This document shows positions 1 to 9,835 of a stretch of DNA of 64,000 nucleotides, piece after piece. Under the pieces are notes generated by a model. The model did no database searches, was not told where the DNA came from, and was given only the letters and a program-made list of their open reading frames with translations. This DNA comes from CAVXJN01 sp963762165 (GTDB taxonomy: Bacteria > Pseudomonadota > Gammaproteobacteria > JASBUN01). Within the stretch, counting starts at the first letter, position 1, and each line of letters begins with the position of its first letter. Both the position numbers and the translations under genes were made by a program. The stretch is from NCBI GenBank assembly GCA_963762165.1, contig CAVXJN010000003.1, forward strand, positions 992,001-1,056,000. The letters are read 5' to 3'.

Positions 1-235
1 GTAGCGGTCGGCAAACGGCCGGCGACGGTAAAGTTTTTCCCCTCCCAGCCGATGGATTCTTGTACGGGGAACAGGCCCGCCAACTTTGGCGGACCGATCA
101 ATAAGGTCGCAAACCATCAGCGCGACGATTCGCAGTCGGAATGCGCAACCGCGCACGTAAACGGTCCGCGAACCGTATCGATCGGACGCTGGATGGGGAT
201 GGGTTCGGAAGGCCGAAACATTGAGGATACTGCCC

Positions 236-1312
236 ATGGTTGCGCTGTCCGGCAAGGCAGAGCAACGGTTTAGTCGCGCGCTTCGCACCGGACTTTCCGG
301 CGTGGTTTGCGCCTGCTTGATAGCCACCGCGCTGCTGGCAGGCTGTTCGCTCGTCGGCGAAAAGCAGAAGCCACCAATCGCAGCGCCACAGATTGAATCG
401 CCGCCAAAGGCGAAGTCGTCGCCAAAGGCGCCGCCGGCGGCGAAGCGGCCGTCGGCGTTGCCGAGCCCAGCAGTCACCAAAGCGCCGCCGCGCGCGGTAA
501 TGCGTGTCGCGATCGTCTATGCCGAGAATGTCCCGTTGTACCGCCGCATTGCAGAGCGATTGGCCGCCAGGATTCATGGGCGGGCACAGGTGATTCCTTT
601 GCACAATGCGACGCTGCCACCAAAGGAACTACAAATCGCGGATTACGATCAAGTGGTCGCGATCGGTGTGCGTGCCGCGCGCGGCATTAGCGAACTGCCG
701 GCCAAGCAACTCATCTTTTGCCAAGTATTCAATTATCGCGATTACGGATTGACCGGAGACAACGTTCTCGGCGTCAGCATGCTGCCCCCGGCCCAAACCC
801 AATTCCAAGCCTGGAAGCGGCTCGCGCCGGACCTGAAGCGCATTGGCGTAATTACAGGCCCAGGCCATGAGGGACTCATCGAGCAAGCTCGTACCGCGGC
901 ACGCGGGCTGGGAATGGAGTTGGTCAATCGTATAGCGCATTCGGACAAGGAGACCCTGTTTGAATTCAAAAGGCTCGTCCCGGATATCGACGGCATATGG
1001 CTGTTGCCGGACGAACGTATATTGAGTCATCGCGTTTTGCGGGAGCTTATGACGTACAGCACCCAGCACCGGATACAGGTCGTCGCATTCACTCCGGATC
1101 TGCTGCGGTACGGTGCCGTGATGAGCGCCTCCGGTGTGGAATCCGACATCGTCAATCAGTTGCTCATGGCCCTTGAGGAATCGGCTGAACATCCCGGTGG
1201 CTCGTTCCAACTGCTGCCTTTGACCAAAGCGCGTGTCGAGACCAACGCCAGTCTACTGCGCCAACTGGGGTATTCGCTGAATACGCCCGCGAACCAGGGG
1301 GAGCGGCGATGA
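236..1312 (+). CDS. ABC-type substrate-binding-like lipoprotein
   Basis: Predicted outer- or inner-membrane-anchored periplasmic lipoprotein of about 358 residues. A hydrophobic signal ends in the lipobox LLAGC with Cys37, followed by a Pro/Lys/Ala-rich linker (about 45-85) and one globular domain (about 90-345) resembling the periplasmic binding fold of the ABC_sub_bind family (motifs such as AIGVRAARG and GVITGPG). I prefer the ATG at 236 over the TTG at 221 because GAGGA lies 8 bases before it. The stop overlaps the start of the next gene by four bases (ATGA), so the two are translationally coupled. No permease or ATPase gene is nearby, so I infer that it feeds a ligand signal to the adjacent GGDEF/EVL protein rather than acting in transport. 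Confidence 0.8.
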   Translation: MVALSGKAEQRFSRALRTGLSGVVCACLIATALLAGCSLVGEKQKPPIAAPQIESPPKAKSSPKAPPAAKRPSALPSPAVTKAPPRAVMRVAIVYAENVPLYRRIAERLAARIHGRAQVIPLHNATLPPKELQIADYDQVVAIGVRAARGISELPAKQLIFCQVFNYRDYGLTGDNVLGVSMLPPAQTQFQAWKRLAPDLKRIGVITGPGHEGLIEQARTAARGLGMELVNRIAHSDKETLFEFKRLVPDIDGIWLLPDERILSHRVLRELMTYSTQHRIQVVAFTPDLLRYGAVMSASGVESDIVNQLLMALEESAEHPGGSFQLLPLTKARVETNASLLRQLGYSLNTPANQGERR

Positions 1313-3717
1313 GCGCTCAGCTGCCTTCGGACGCTTCTTTCGGCCGGCGTTTATCGGCGCTACTCAAAGCGTGCAAGCTGCGTCTCGCTGGCGCCTATGT
1401 AAGCATTCGCGCGGCATCCCGCACCGCCTCGAGTGCGGCGCTGCAAAGCATTCGCAAATTACGTGACGTATTTTTCCGGACGCCGCCGCGACTGCGTCAA
1501 TTTTTGCGGTTCCCGGCTCGTCAGGCGCGCAGCCTGGTGGGCGATATATTGCTGGCGCAGCTTTTGCTCGCGACGACTGTCGGCGCGCTCGCCATTGGCG
1601 GGTTGTGGGTAATCTCAAACGCAGTCATCGAGGACAATTTGCAAAAATGGGCCGTGTCCTGGATTACCGAGTTGGAGGACCTGGGCGCTCCTTTGTATCG
1701 GAAACAAGTGGACGACAACGAGCGCTTTCTGCGCATCGAGAACTATGTTGCCAATTTTCCGGAAATCATGTTGGTGCGCTATTACTCGGCCGACGGAAAG
1801 TTGTTATTCGGACAAAGTGCTCATGGCGGACCGCAAGTGAACGAAGTCGCCCCGCTTACAGCCGCACAGTTCGCAAAGCTACGGGATACCAGCGGTCCGA
1901 ATAAGCCGTACTTGCTCGACTCGAGACAGGAAAAGCATGCATTGTTCCGGGTGAGCGCGCCTGTATGGATCGAAACCATGAAGCCGGGGCAATTGATGAA
2001 TCTCGATTTGCACAGCTCGCCCACGGACAACATTCGGGTGGCAGGGTTCGTCGAGCTTGGCCTCGATTTCAGCCGGTATCAGAACCGATTGGTGAAAAGC
2101 ATCGCCACGGGTAGCGTGGTCTTGGCGCTGGCGCTGATTCCTCTGGCGATGCTGGGGCGCAAGGTATTGAAGCGCGCTCTGAAGCCGTTAAGTGAACTGC
2201 AGACGCCCCTTGCGCGTCTCGCCGCAGGCGAAACCGAAGTGGAGGTGCTGTCGACAGGCCACAAGGAGATCGTGGCAATCAACAGCGCGTTGCGCACCAC
2301 GATTCGCGCGTTGAACGACCGCGACAAAAGATTGCGGCGCCTCGCCGACTACGATCCGCTCACCGGGTTGTTGAACCGCCGCTCGTTCACTCACCAACTG
2401 GATGAAGAGATTGCCCGTATCGGTGGCCGACGCCAAAACACCAGCGCGCTTCTGTTCGTGGACCTGGATCAGTTCAAATACGTGAACGATACGCTTGGGC
2501 ACGCCGCAGGGGACCGCGTATTGATACAGGCTGCCGGATGTCTGCACAACAGTGTGCGTGCGCAGGACATCGTGGCTCGGTTCGGCGGCGACGAATTTGC
2601 GATCCTGCTGCGCAGCGTGGATACCGAGGAGGCCAAGCAAATCGCCTCGCAGGTCGTACAAGTCATGCGCGACGCATTGTTCGTGGAAGACGGCCAGCCG
2701 CTCAATGTGTTGTGCAGCGTCGGGTTTACTATGGTTGGCGCGGAAAGCTTTACGTCCGATGAATTGCTGTCCCAGGCCGACATCGCCTGCCAGGAGTCCA
2801 AAGCACGGGGTCGGAATTGTTACCACTGCTATGAAGTGTCGGGAAGCGAGCAACGCCGCAGAACGGCCGATGTGGGCTGGTCGCAAAAGATCAAGCATGC
2901 TCTCCAGAACGACCGCTTCTTACTTCATTATCAGCCAATCGTTCGCTTGAACGATGGCCGGGCTTCAATCTATGAAGTCTTGCTGCGAATGCCCGGTGAT
3001 AGACAGAAAATTATTCCGCCGGCGGCCTTTATGCCCGCCGCCAACCGCTTCGGTCTGATGGTGGAGATCGATCACCTGGTGATCGGAAAAGCATTGCTGG
3101 CGTTGGCGGAATTTAGACGCAACGGACATGATGTCAAGTTCACCCTCAACCTGTCCGGGTACGTGTTCGAGGATCCCGGATTGGTGCAGCATATCGAGCG
3201 GCATTTGCATGAGAACGACCTCGATCCCGGCCTCGTAATTTTTGAAATTACGGAACAGGTCGCGGTACGTCAGTTGGCCCAGGCGCGGAGCCTCATTCAG
3301 GACATTATGCAGCTCGGCTGCCGATTTGCGCTCGACGATTTCGGAGCCGGCTTCAGCTCGTTCAACTACCTTAAACATCTGCCGTCGGATTTCATAAAGA
3401 TCGACGGCGGTTTCATCAAAAATATTGCCAACGAACCAGTGGATCAGGCGATGGTGCGGTCAATCATTCAAATCGCCCACGCGGTGGGTAAAAAAACGAT
3501 CGCCGAATACGTTCAAGACGACGCGACGTTGCATTTGTTGCGCAAGCTGGGGGTTGATTACGCCCAGGGCTATTATATCGGCAAGCCGGCGCGATCACTG
3601 TGCGCGTCGGCATTTCCGCTGCCGGCGACGTATTCTTCGGTTACCGCACTCAGCAGTAAAAGCGGGCGAGCGCCAGCGGAAACGAAGATCAAGGGCGACC
3701 GCGGAATCAAAGCATAG
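1309..3717 (+). CDS. Membrane GGDEF-EAL protein (cyclic-di-GMP turnover)
   Basis: An 802-residue inner-membrane protein. Transmembrane helices lie near residues 80-104 and 262-285 and bracket a periplasmic region of about 155 residues; a HAMP-like linker, a GGDEF domain (about 340-500) and an EAL domain (about 530-780) follow. The cyclase signature RFGGDEF (about 424-430) is intact and preceded by an RAQD product-inhibition site. The EAL motif reads EVL (about 556), a tolerated variant, and the later metal-binding motifs EITE, DDFGAG and KID are present, so both activities are possible. It overlaps the upstream binding-protein-like lipoprotein by four bases, which suggests a ligand-responsive sensor pair. 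The net direction of cyclic-di-GMP turnover cannot be decided from the sequence. Confidence 0.9.
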   Translation: MSAQLPSDASFGRRLSALLKACKLRLAGAYVSIRAASRTASSAALQSIRKLRDVFFRTPPRLRQFLRFPARQARSLVGDILLAQLLLATTVGALAIGGLWVISNAVIEDNLQKWAVSWITELEDLGAPLYRKQVDDNERFLRIENYVANFPEIMLVRYYSADGKLLFGQSAHGGPQVNEVAPLTAAQFAKLRDTSGPNKPYLLDSRQEKHALFRVSAPVWIETMKPGQLMNLDLHSSPTDNIRVAGFVELGLDFSRYQNRLVKSIATGSVVLALALIPLAMLGRKVLKRALKPLSELQTPLARLAAGETEVEVLSTGHKEIVAINSALRTTIRALNDRDKRLRRLADYDPLTGLLNRRSFTHQLDEEIARIGGRRQNTSALLFVDLDQFKYVNDTLGHAAGDRVLIQAAGCLHNSVRAQDIVARFGGDEFAILLRSVDTEEAKQIASQVVQVMRDALFVEDGQPLNVLCSVGFTMVGAESFTSDELLSQADIACQESKARGRNCYHCYEVSGSEQRRRTADVGWSQKIKHALQNDRFLLHYQPIVRLNDGRASIYEVLLRMPGDRQKIIPPAAFMPAANRFGLMVEIDHLVIGKALLALAEFRRNGHDVKFTLNLSGYVFEDPGLVQHIERHLHENDLDPGLVIFEITEQVAVRQLAQARSLIQDIMQLGCRFALDDFGAGFSSFNYLKHLPSDFIKIDGGFIKNIANEPVDQAMVRSIIQIAHAVGKKTIAEYVQDDATLHLLRKLGVDYAQGYYIGKPARSLCASAFPLPATYSSVTALSSKSGRAPAETKIKGDRGIKA

Positions 3718-4361
3718 CAAGCCGCCGATCCATATGGACACCCTTCGAGACTAGCGGAGCGATACCGGCCGACAACGCATCGGAGAACGAGCAGACTAGG
3801 TCAGGGTCATGGCCCGCGCTGTCAGCGACCCGCCGCGCATGCGCTCTGTTACCGGTCATCGGCGTGGAAAGATGCAGCCCATCGGTACCGCAACCGGCCA
3901 CTCCCGGCGCTTTCGGCGTGGGTGATACGTAGCCGGCGATAATGACCTGCATTCCGCGCGTGGCGGCTTTTCCTGCAACCGCGGCGGTGCAACGAGCATG
4001 GCCGGGAAGCAAGTTCGGTCAATGGGACTAAAAACGGTTCATTAGCGGATTTCCCCCATGCGGCGATGCACGTGGTCCCGAGTCGCCTGGCAATGCTGGT
4101 GTCGACGAACCTGGTACTTCAACGCTCGGCGTCACTTCATTTGGATGTGGCGTCGCGGTTCAAAAGGTAGTGCAGCCGACTGCAAGCCCGGCTGTCCCTC
4201 GGCTGATCGCGTGACCATACTTGCGCGGCGGCAATCCGCACCCGCAACCGCGACGCCGCTTTCTCGTGTTAAGCTTGCGACCTATCGTGCGCTCGCGCCG
4301 GAAAAAGGATGAATCCCTGTGCGACCGTAACCTGTCCACATCCAGTGGCGAGAACCGCCTC
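3718..4361. other. 644-base stretch without a recognisable gene
   Basis: The interval between the GGDEF/EVL gene and the monooxygenase has short open frames on both strands, but none has a ribosome site with a recognisable protein. One minus-strand frame (4012-3707) is open but I cannot match it to any family. It may hold promoter sequence for the monooxygenase or a decayed gene. Confidence 0.5.
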
Positions 4362-5378
4362 ATGTCCCGCGCACAAGCCATCGTTTATTCCATACTTGAT
4401 CTGGCACCCGTCCTCTCCGGAAGTACGGTCGCGGACTCGTTTCGAAATTCCGTCGACCTGGCCCGACACGCGGAACTGTGGGGATATCATCGCTACTGGT
4501 TGGCCGAACATCACAACATCCCGGGCGTCGCCAGTGCGGCCACTTCGGTGCTCATCGGCCATATCGCCGGTGCAACCGCGCACATCCGCGTCGGCGCAGG
4601 CGGAATCATGCTGCCCAACCACGCACCGTTGGTGATCGCCGAGCAGTTCGGTACGCTCGAGTCACTCTATCCTGGCCGTATCGATCTCGGCCTTGGCCGC
4701 GCTCCAGGCGGTGACGCCCACACCACCCAGGCGCTGCGGCGCAACCTGGGCAGCGGCGGCGATACCTTTGTGCGGGATGCACAGGAATTGCGCAATTATT
4801 TCCGCGGGAGTCTGTCCGCGCACAGCGTGCGGGCCGTTCCAGGCGAGGGACTCGATATACCGATCTATCTGCTCGGCTCAAGCGAATTCGCTGCCCGGCT
4901 CGCTGCGGAGTGGGGGCTGCCGTACGCGTTTGCCTCGCACTTCGCGCCCGAATACTTGCACGTCGCTCTCGATCTATATCGATCCAACTTCAAGCCGTCG
5001 GAGGTGCTATCCAAGCCTTACGTCATGATCGGCGTGAATGTGTTCGTCGCCGATGAGGATGCTCAAGCGCGGAAATTGTTCACCTCGTTGCAACAGCAGT
5101 TCGTCAGTCTCGTGCGGCGTTCCCCCGGCCAAGTCCCGCCGCCGGTGGATACCATGGACGGCCGGTGGTCCGCTGCGGAGGAGGCCCATGTGCGTGCTAT
5201 GACCCGCTACTCGGCGGTCGGCGCGCCCGATACCGTGCGCAGGGAACTGGCCGCCATGATCGCCGAAACCAAGGCCGACGAGATTATCGCCACCGCACAG
5301 ATCTATGACCACGCCGCGCGCTTGCGCTCCTTCGAGCTCGCCGCCGACGTACTGGGGTCGATCGACCGGTGTGCGTGA
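4362..5378 (+). CDS. Luciferase-like (LLM class) flavin-dependent oxidoreductase
   Basis: A 338-residue cytosolic TIM-barrel flavoprotein of the bacterial luciferase superfamily, MsnO8/YhbW-like. It shows the family features ILDLAPV near the N terminus, WLAEHHN, AGGIMLPNHAP and the strongly conserved PGRIDLGLGRAPG. The reading frame is open back to 4221, but homology begins at the ATG at 4362, giving the usual family length of about 330-340. Members use FMNH2 and oxygen on a small organic substrate; the substrate here is unknown. It stands alone between two cyclic-di-GMP genes on the same strand. Confidence 0.88.
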   Translation: MSRAQAIVYSILDLAPVLSGSTVADSFRNSVDLARHAELWGYHRYWLAEHHNIPGVASAATSVLIGHIAGATAHIRVGAGGIMLPNHAPLVIAEQFGTLESLYPGRIDLGLGRAPGGDAHTTQALRRNLGSGGDTFVRDAQELRNYFRGSLSAHSVRAVPGEGLDIPIYLLGSSEFAARLAAEWGLPYAFASHFAPEYLHVALDLYRSNFKPSEVLSKPYVMIGVNVFVADEDAQARKLFTSLQQQFVSLVRRSPGQVPPPVDTMDGRWSAAEEAHVRAMTRYSAVGAPDTVRRELAAMIAETKADEIIATAQIYDHAARLRSFELAADVLGSIDRCA

Positions 5379-5425
5379 CTATAGTCGAAACCGACCATGC
5401 CGTTCGCCACTATGATTGATTGAAC

Positions 5426-6745
5426 ATGGACGACCTTTTCCTCAAAAAAGTCACCGATATGTTGCTCGACGTGATCTGCGTGGTCGACGCAGAAGGGCAT
5501 ATCGTGTTCATCAGTGGCGCCTGCAAACGGATGCTCGGATATGCGCAGGAAGAGTTGGTCGGGCGCAATATGATCGACCTGGTGCTCCCGGACGACCGTG
5601 CCCGGACACTAGAAGCGGCCAGCGAAATCATGAACGGCAAGTCGACGATGCATTTCGAGAACCGTTACGTGCGCAAAGACGGGCGTGTCGTCGACATGAT
5701 GTGGTCGGCGCACTGGTCGCAAGCCGACGGTATGCGGTTGGCAGTTGGGCGTGATATCACCGATCTCAAACGTGCGGCACGCCTGAAAAGCGCCCTGTAC
5801 GAGATTTCGGAAGCGGCCCACGCGGCCGAAGATTTGACCGCGCTGTATCCGCATGTGCATGCCATCATCGCGGAACTCCTGCCGACGGAGAACTTTTCCG
5901 TCGCCCGCTATGACGAATCAAGCAACCAGTTGTCGTTTCCCTACTTCTTTAATGTGTACGACAAATCTCCAGAACCAGGCCCGTTACGCGACGCCTCGCC
6001 GATCGCCGAAGTGATTCGCAGCGGGAAAGCCCTCATGGCAACCGCTGACAGCCCGGTTGCGGCCGATACGGTACTCGGCGGTGACCGTGTAAGTTGGCTC
6101 GGAGTACCGTTGTTGGCGGAAACCGGTGTGATCGGTGCGCTGGTTGTCGAGACAGGCTCCCTGCGCGTGCGGTTCACAGCGGAAGACAAAGAACTTCTGC
6201 GTTTCGTCTCGGATCAGGTGGTGAGTGCCATCGAGCGCAAGGAGTCGGAGGCGCGTCTGCATCATTTGGCGCGCCACGATCCACTGACGGATCTTCCCAA
6301 CCGAACTTTGGTTCAAGACCGGTTCGAAATGGCGGTTAAACAGCTACGGCGCCAAAACGGACATGTGGGCCTGCTTTACCTCGATCTGAATGACTTCAAA
6401 CGCGTAAACGATACCTACGGACATCACATAGGCGATCTGTTGCTGCGCGAAGTTGCAGCGCGCCTCGTATCGTGCGTGCGGGAGGCCGATACGGTAGGGC
6501 GGCTGGGAGGCGATGAATTCATCGTGATATTGTCCGGTATCCGCGGACACGATTGTTGCGATCTCGTGGCGAGCAAGATTCGGGTCGCGCTCGCGGCGCC
6601 ATTCGTGGTCGGCGGCAATACGCTGAGGATTTCAGCCAGTATTGGCAGCTCCAAGTTCCCGGACGACGGCGATGAATGGGAACAGCTTTTTCGGCGGGCC
6701 GACGAAGTGATGTATGCCGCGAAACGCCGCGGCGAGCGCGCTTGA
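5426..6745 (+). CDS. PAS-GAF-GGDEF diguanylate cyclase
   Basis: A soluble 439-residue sensor cyclase. An N-terminal PAS fold (about 5-120; VICVVDAEGHIVFIS, ML GY segment and a PAC-like FENRYVRKDG), a GAF domain (about 125-275) and a C-terminal GGDEF domain (about 285-439) are visible. The active motif RLGGDEF is intact and is preceded by READ, an intact product-inhibition site, so cyclic-di-GMP synthesis with feedback is expected. No transmembrane helix is visible, so it should sense a cytoplasmic or diffusible cue. The ATG at 5426 is preferred over the TTG two codons upstream. Confidence 0.92.
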   Translation: MDDLFLKKVTDMLLDVICVVDAEGHIVFISGACKRMLGYAQEELVGRNMIDLVLPDDRARTLEAASEIMNGKSTMHFENRYVRKDGRVVDMMWSAHWSQADGMRLAVGRDITDLKRAARLKSALYEISEAAHAAEDLTALYPHVHAIIAELLPTENFSVARYDESSNQLSFPYFFNVYDKSPEPGPLRDASPIAEVIRSGKALMATADSPVAADTVLGGDRVSWLGVPLLAETGVIGALVVETGSLRVRFTAEDKELLRFVSDQVVSAIERKESEARLHHLARHDPLTDLPNRTLVQDRFEMAVKQLRRQNGHVGLLYLDLNDFKRVNDTYGHHIGDLLLREVAARLVSCVREADTVGRLGGDEFIVILSGIRGHDCCDLVASKIRVALAAPFVVGGNTLRISASIGSSKFPDDGDEWEQLFRRADEVMYAAKRRGERA

Positions 6746-6955
6746 TCGAGCTCCCATTGGCGAGTTCCGTCCGAGGCTGTCTGGATCGATAGTTCCAACC
6801 ACTGCTCCGTTGGCAGTTGAATAAATGTTTGCTGGCGATGGGGCGAAGCCGGCTTGTCGCCGGGACGGCGGCCGGGAACAATGAACGCGGGGCATTGTGT
6901 TTTGGTTCGCGCGGACCGGGGGCGGGTCGCAGACTAACCGTCCGGGCGCAGCGGT

Positions 6956-7327
6956 TCAAGCCGCCGCGACAGCTTCACGCAGTTCGGTGACCGAATACGG
7001 TTTAATCAAAATTCGAAATGGATGATCCGTGTGGATGCGGTTGATGGTTGCCGATTCCACTGAGCCGGTCACGTATACGATCCGGGAGTCGATGTACTCC
7101 CTGATCGCCAACGCAGCGTCGACGCCGTCAGGTCCAGCTCCGAGTTTGACATCCATAAAGATGATATCGGGCTTGAGTGCGACTGCCATCCGTTCCGCTC
7201 CCTCAGCGTCATGTGCTATGCCAAGCACTTCCACGCCGAGTGACGATAGCAACATCTCCAACGCATCCGCGGTGATGTATTCGTCCTCTACAATGAGGCC
7301 GGTTTTCGGTTGCTTCATGGATTTCAT
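6956..7327 (-). CDS. Single-domain response regulator (CheY-like)
   Basis: A stand-alone receiver domain of about 123 residues with acidic pair EDE (14-16), phospho-acceptor Asp59 in FMDVKLG, Thr in YVTGS and Lys in IKPYS. I choose the ATG at 7327 because GGAG stands 9 bases before it; an ATG at 7342 is possible. It lies about 90 bases downstream of a HisKA_2-type histidine kinase start-to-stop unit on the same strand and is probably its partner. Receivers of this type (PdtaR/FixJ-receiver-like) usually pass phosphate to another protein or act by protein contact. Confidence 0.88.
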   Translation of the reverse strand: MKSMKQPKTGLIVEDEYITADALEMLLSSLGVEVLGIAHDAEGAERMAVALKPDIIFMDVKLGAGPDGVDAALAIREYIDSRIVYVTGSVESATINRIHTDHPFRILIKPYSVTELREAVAAA

Positions 7328-7419
7328 CAGGCTAGTCTCCATTGCGTTTGGTCGGGCTTGCCTCCGTTGCGTTCGTGCAGTATAGAACGATACATAGGCG
7401 TCTGATATAGACTGCATTA

Positions 7420-9030
7420 TTATCGCGGTATGACAATCGATATCCGCGCGCCCGTCGCCGTGGCAAGAGTCATGCGTCCTTGCAATTGCTGAACCAGACT
7501 GCGCACGATCCGCGAACCGACGCCGTTCCATTTCTCGGGCTGAAATCCGCCGCAACCGGTGCCGTTGTCGGACACCGCCAGCTCCCCCTCCCCGCTGGCC
7601 AATACCGTGTAGCTGACTTCGATTTGGCGTCGAGAAGTCTGTTCCGTAAATGCGTGGCGCAGTGCGTTCGTAATCAACTCGTTGGCAATCAATCCCATCG
7701 GAACGGCGCGTTTCACATCGACTAGATCCGGTTCGGCCCGCACATTGATCGACACGTGCGCGGGTTTGATGCCGCCAGCGCGTTCGATATGGTTGCAAAG
7801 CGCCGATAGGAACTGATTCATGTCGATGTGTGAGGCGTTGGCATCCTCAAGCAACATCTGATGCACCAATGCCAGAGACTGAACCCGCTCGCTGATACGT
7901 TGCAAAGCGTTTTGTGCCTCATGATCTGAAATTTGCGCGGCTTCGATGGTCAACATGGCATTGACCAGCTGCAAATTGTTTTTGGTGCGGTGATGTACCT
8001 CGCCGAGTAGCAGGTCGCGATGCGCGATCATTTTCTGGAGGTCGCGGTTGGTGGAACGCAGCGCCGATTCCGCGGCGTTTTGCAGAACCCCACTGCGGAT
8101 CAGCAAGGCGCTGAGCAAAGCCATGGTCACAATCGCAATCAGACTGATGTTGAACGCCAGGGAAAATACGTCGTGACGAATTGCGAATAGCGCCGCCCAG
8201 CCGAGTACAAATGGCGTTCCCAATATCGCGGGCAGTAGCCGCCGTGTCGTTACGCTGCCTTCACCGCGCCCGACCACCACTTGCATCCAGCTCCACTCAG
8301 GTACAGCGCAAAACAGCGCTAGAAAGAGGAGTGCAAACCCGGCTGCCGTGTGCACCGCCATTGCCGTAAAAAAAGACACAGAATACAGTGCCGAAGCGTC
8401 ATAAACGTACCCAGCCAAGGCGGTCAACGCGGTGACAAGGCCGAACGTTGCCAGAACCGAAAAATATCGAGCCGCGCGCTGGGAAGACGCGATGAGAAGT
8501 GAGAGGCATGCAGCGGCTGCGAGGAAGTCGATCGCGGTGGCGGGCGACATGTAGATGGTTGCCGTTTGCGAGGACGCCGAAAAGATCAATGCCTCGAGGC
8601 CTCCAGGCACCCCCAGTGTCAGTGCGATGAGGTCCCCGAGAGCGATCGCCGCAACGATAATCGCAGATGCACGTCCGACGGCGATTATCAGGCGGCGTCC
8701 ACCGTACTTCGATGCCAGCAGGAAAGTCGCAATGCCGAGGAGAACGAAGCTCATCGCAGTCGTGCGGCTCAACCCAGCCTGCAACTGAGGAGACACGGTG
8801 CGCAGAACAGCGATATCCAGTGCCCAGCCTCCGATCAGTACCACAGCGCCCAAAAGGGTGGCGCTCGCAGCCAGGGTGGCGGAAATCCGGCGCAAGATCG
8901 GACTCGTTATCGACTGGATCGTGGACCCGGGCGATGGCGTTCGCTGCTGTGATTCAGTGAAATCACCAATGTTCTGAGCAGGAGGTTGTTGGCGCAAGGT
9001 GCGTGTTCGCGGGTCGTGGAAATTGGACAA
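7420..9030 (-). CDS. Membrane histidine kinase, HisKA_2 family
   Basis: A 536-residue inner-membrane kinase. The first 310 residues hold about eight hydrophobic helices resembling a MASE-type integral sensor; a short coiled region leads to the HisKA_2 dimerisation helix with the phospho-acceptor in LLGEVHHRTKNNLQLV (about 345-360) and a HATPase_c domain with NELITNALRHAF and SDNGTG (about 440-536). The kinase gene is followed by a single-domain response regulator, a common arrangement for this kinase type. The signal is unknown, but the membrane-embedded sensor suggests a lipophilic or membrane-state cue. Confidence 0.9.
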   Translation of the reverse strand: MSNFHDPRTRTLRQQPPAQNIGDFTESQQRTPSPGSTIQSITSPILRRISATLAASATLLGAVVLIGGWALDIAVLRTVSPQLQAGLSRTTAMSFVLLGIATFLLASKYGGRRLIIAVGRASAIIVAAIALGDLIALTLGVPGGLEALIFSASSQTATIYMSPATAIDFLAAAACLSLLIASSQRAARYFSVLATFGLVTALTALAGYVYDASALYSVSFFTAMAVHTAAGFALLFLALFCAVPEWSWMQVVVGRGEGSVTTRRLLPAILGTPFVLGWAALFAIRHDVFSLAFNISLIAIVTMALLSALLIRSGVLQNAAESALRSTNRDLQKMIAHRDLLLGEVHHRTKNNLQLVNAMLTIEAAQISDHEAQNALQRISERVQSLALVHQMLLEDANASHIDMNQFLSALCNHIERAGGIKPAHVSINVRAEPDLVDVKRAVPMGLIANELITNALRHAFTEQTSRRQIEVSYTVLASGEGELAVSDNGTGCGGFQPEKWNGVGSRIVRSLVQQLQGRMTLATATGARISIVIPR

Positions 9031-9835
9031 AGTATACCTGGTTCTCCATAGGCGTGGACTGGATCAACGACTCAGGAGACCGGTCTGTAAGCACCGCCTC
9101 GGCGGCGTGCTGCACTGCAGCTTCCAGCCGTTCGACTGGAATACGCTGTCGTCCCACGATCTTGGCGTGGACTTCAGCAACGGAGCCCGGTTCCGACAAC
9201 AGGTTTTTCGACGGGTGTGTTCAGCGACGCAAGTAGGGCGCGATTGTGGAGGGCAACCGGGCTTGGCTTGCGGTTCATGCGTTTGTTAACCCCTGTTTTT
9301 GTCCGCGTTCGCCCAAGCGTTGATGGGGGGCCGCTGCAATCCGACTGGTCGGTCGTGAAATCTCACCTTGGTCGCCTGAGGTGACCTGCGCACGAATCAT
9401 TCAAAACCCCGCCGCACCCGGAGCGCGCTATGCTGCCCCCGGGCCCTGGCCGGGGCGCAGCCCCCGTCGACATACGCCGGCGGGGCAGCTTCGGCTCACA
9501 TTCGGCCGTCGGCAGAGGGATCCTACATCTGCTTTACTTGCTCAAGTGCGCGAACGCCAACGGCCATCGAAGTACAGCCAGGAGTCCAACACCGACGTCG
9601 GTAGTTACGACCGCGCGGGTCGGTGACGTCCGTATTGGCGCCTTGCGGCAGTCCGTGTCCGCCGTCGCGGCGCAAGTCAGACCAACAGGGCAGACGGGCA
9701 ATGCAGGTTCGCTTCGGGCTCTGTTGCCGTCGAGCGCCGCGGTGCCCAAGTTGCCACAATCGCCGTCCTTGCAATCAGCATGCAGCCGCGCACGGGCAGC
9801 CGGTTGCCGCACAACGAAGAGAGGTGGAGTCAATT
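9031..9835. other. 805-base stretch without a convincing gene
   Basis: This interval between the kinase start and uspA contains several open frames on both strands, all low-complexity in composition and without recognisable products. A minus-strand 78-codon frame (9199-8963) overlaps the kinase start and cannot be ruled out. A GC-rich inverted repeat is visible near 9435-9455. The region should hold the promoters of the kinase and of uspA. Confidence 0.5.

Noticed and set aside
8963..9199. Minus-strand 78-codon frame overlapping the start of the histidine kinase
   Set aside because: No ribosome site that I can defend and no recognisable family; it overlaps the kinase N terminus by 68 bases.
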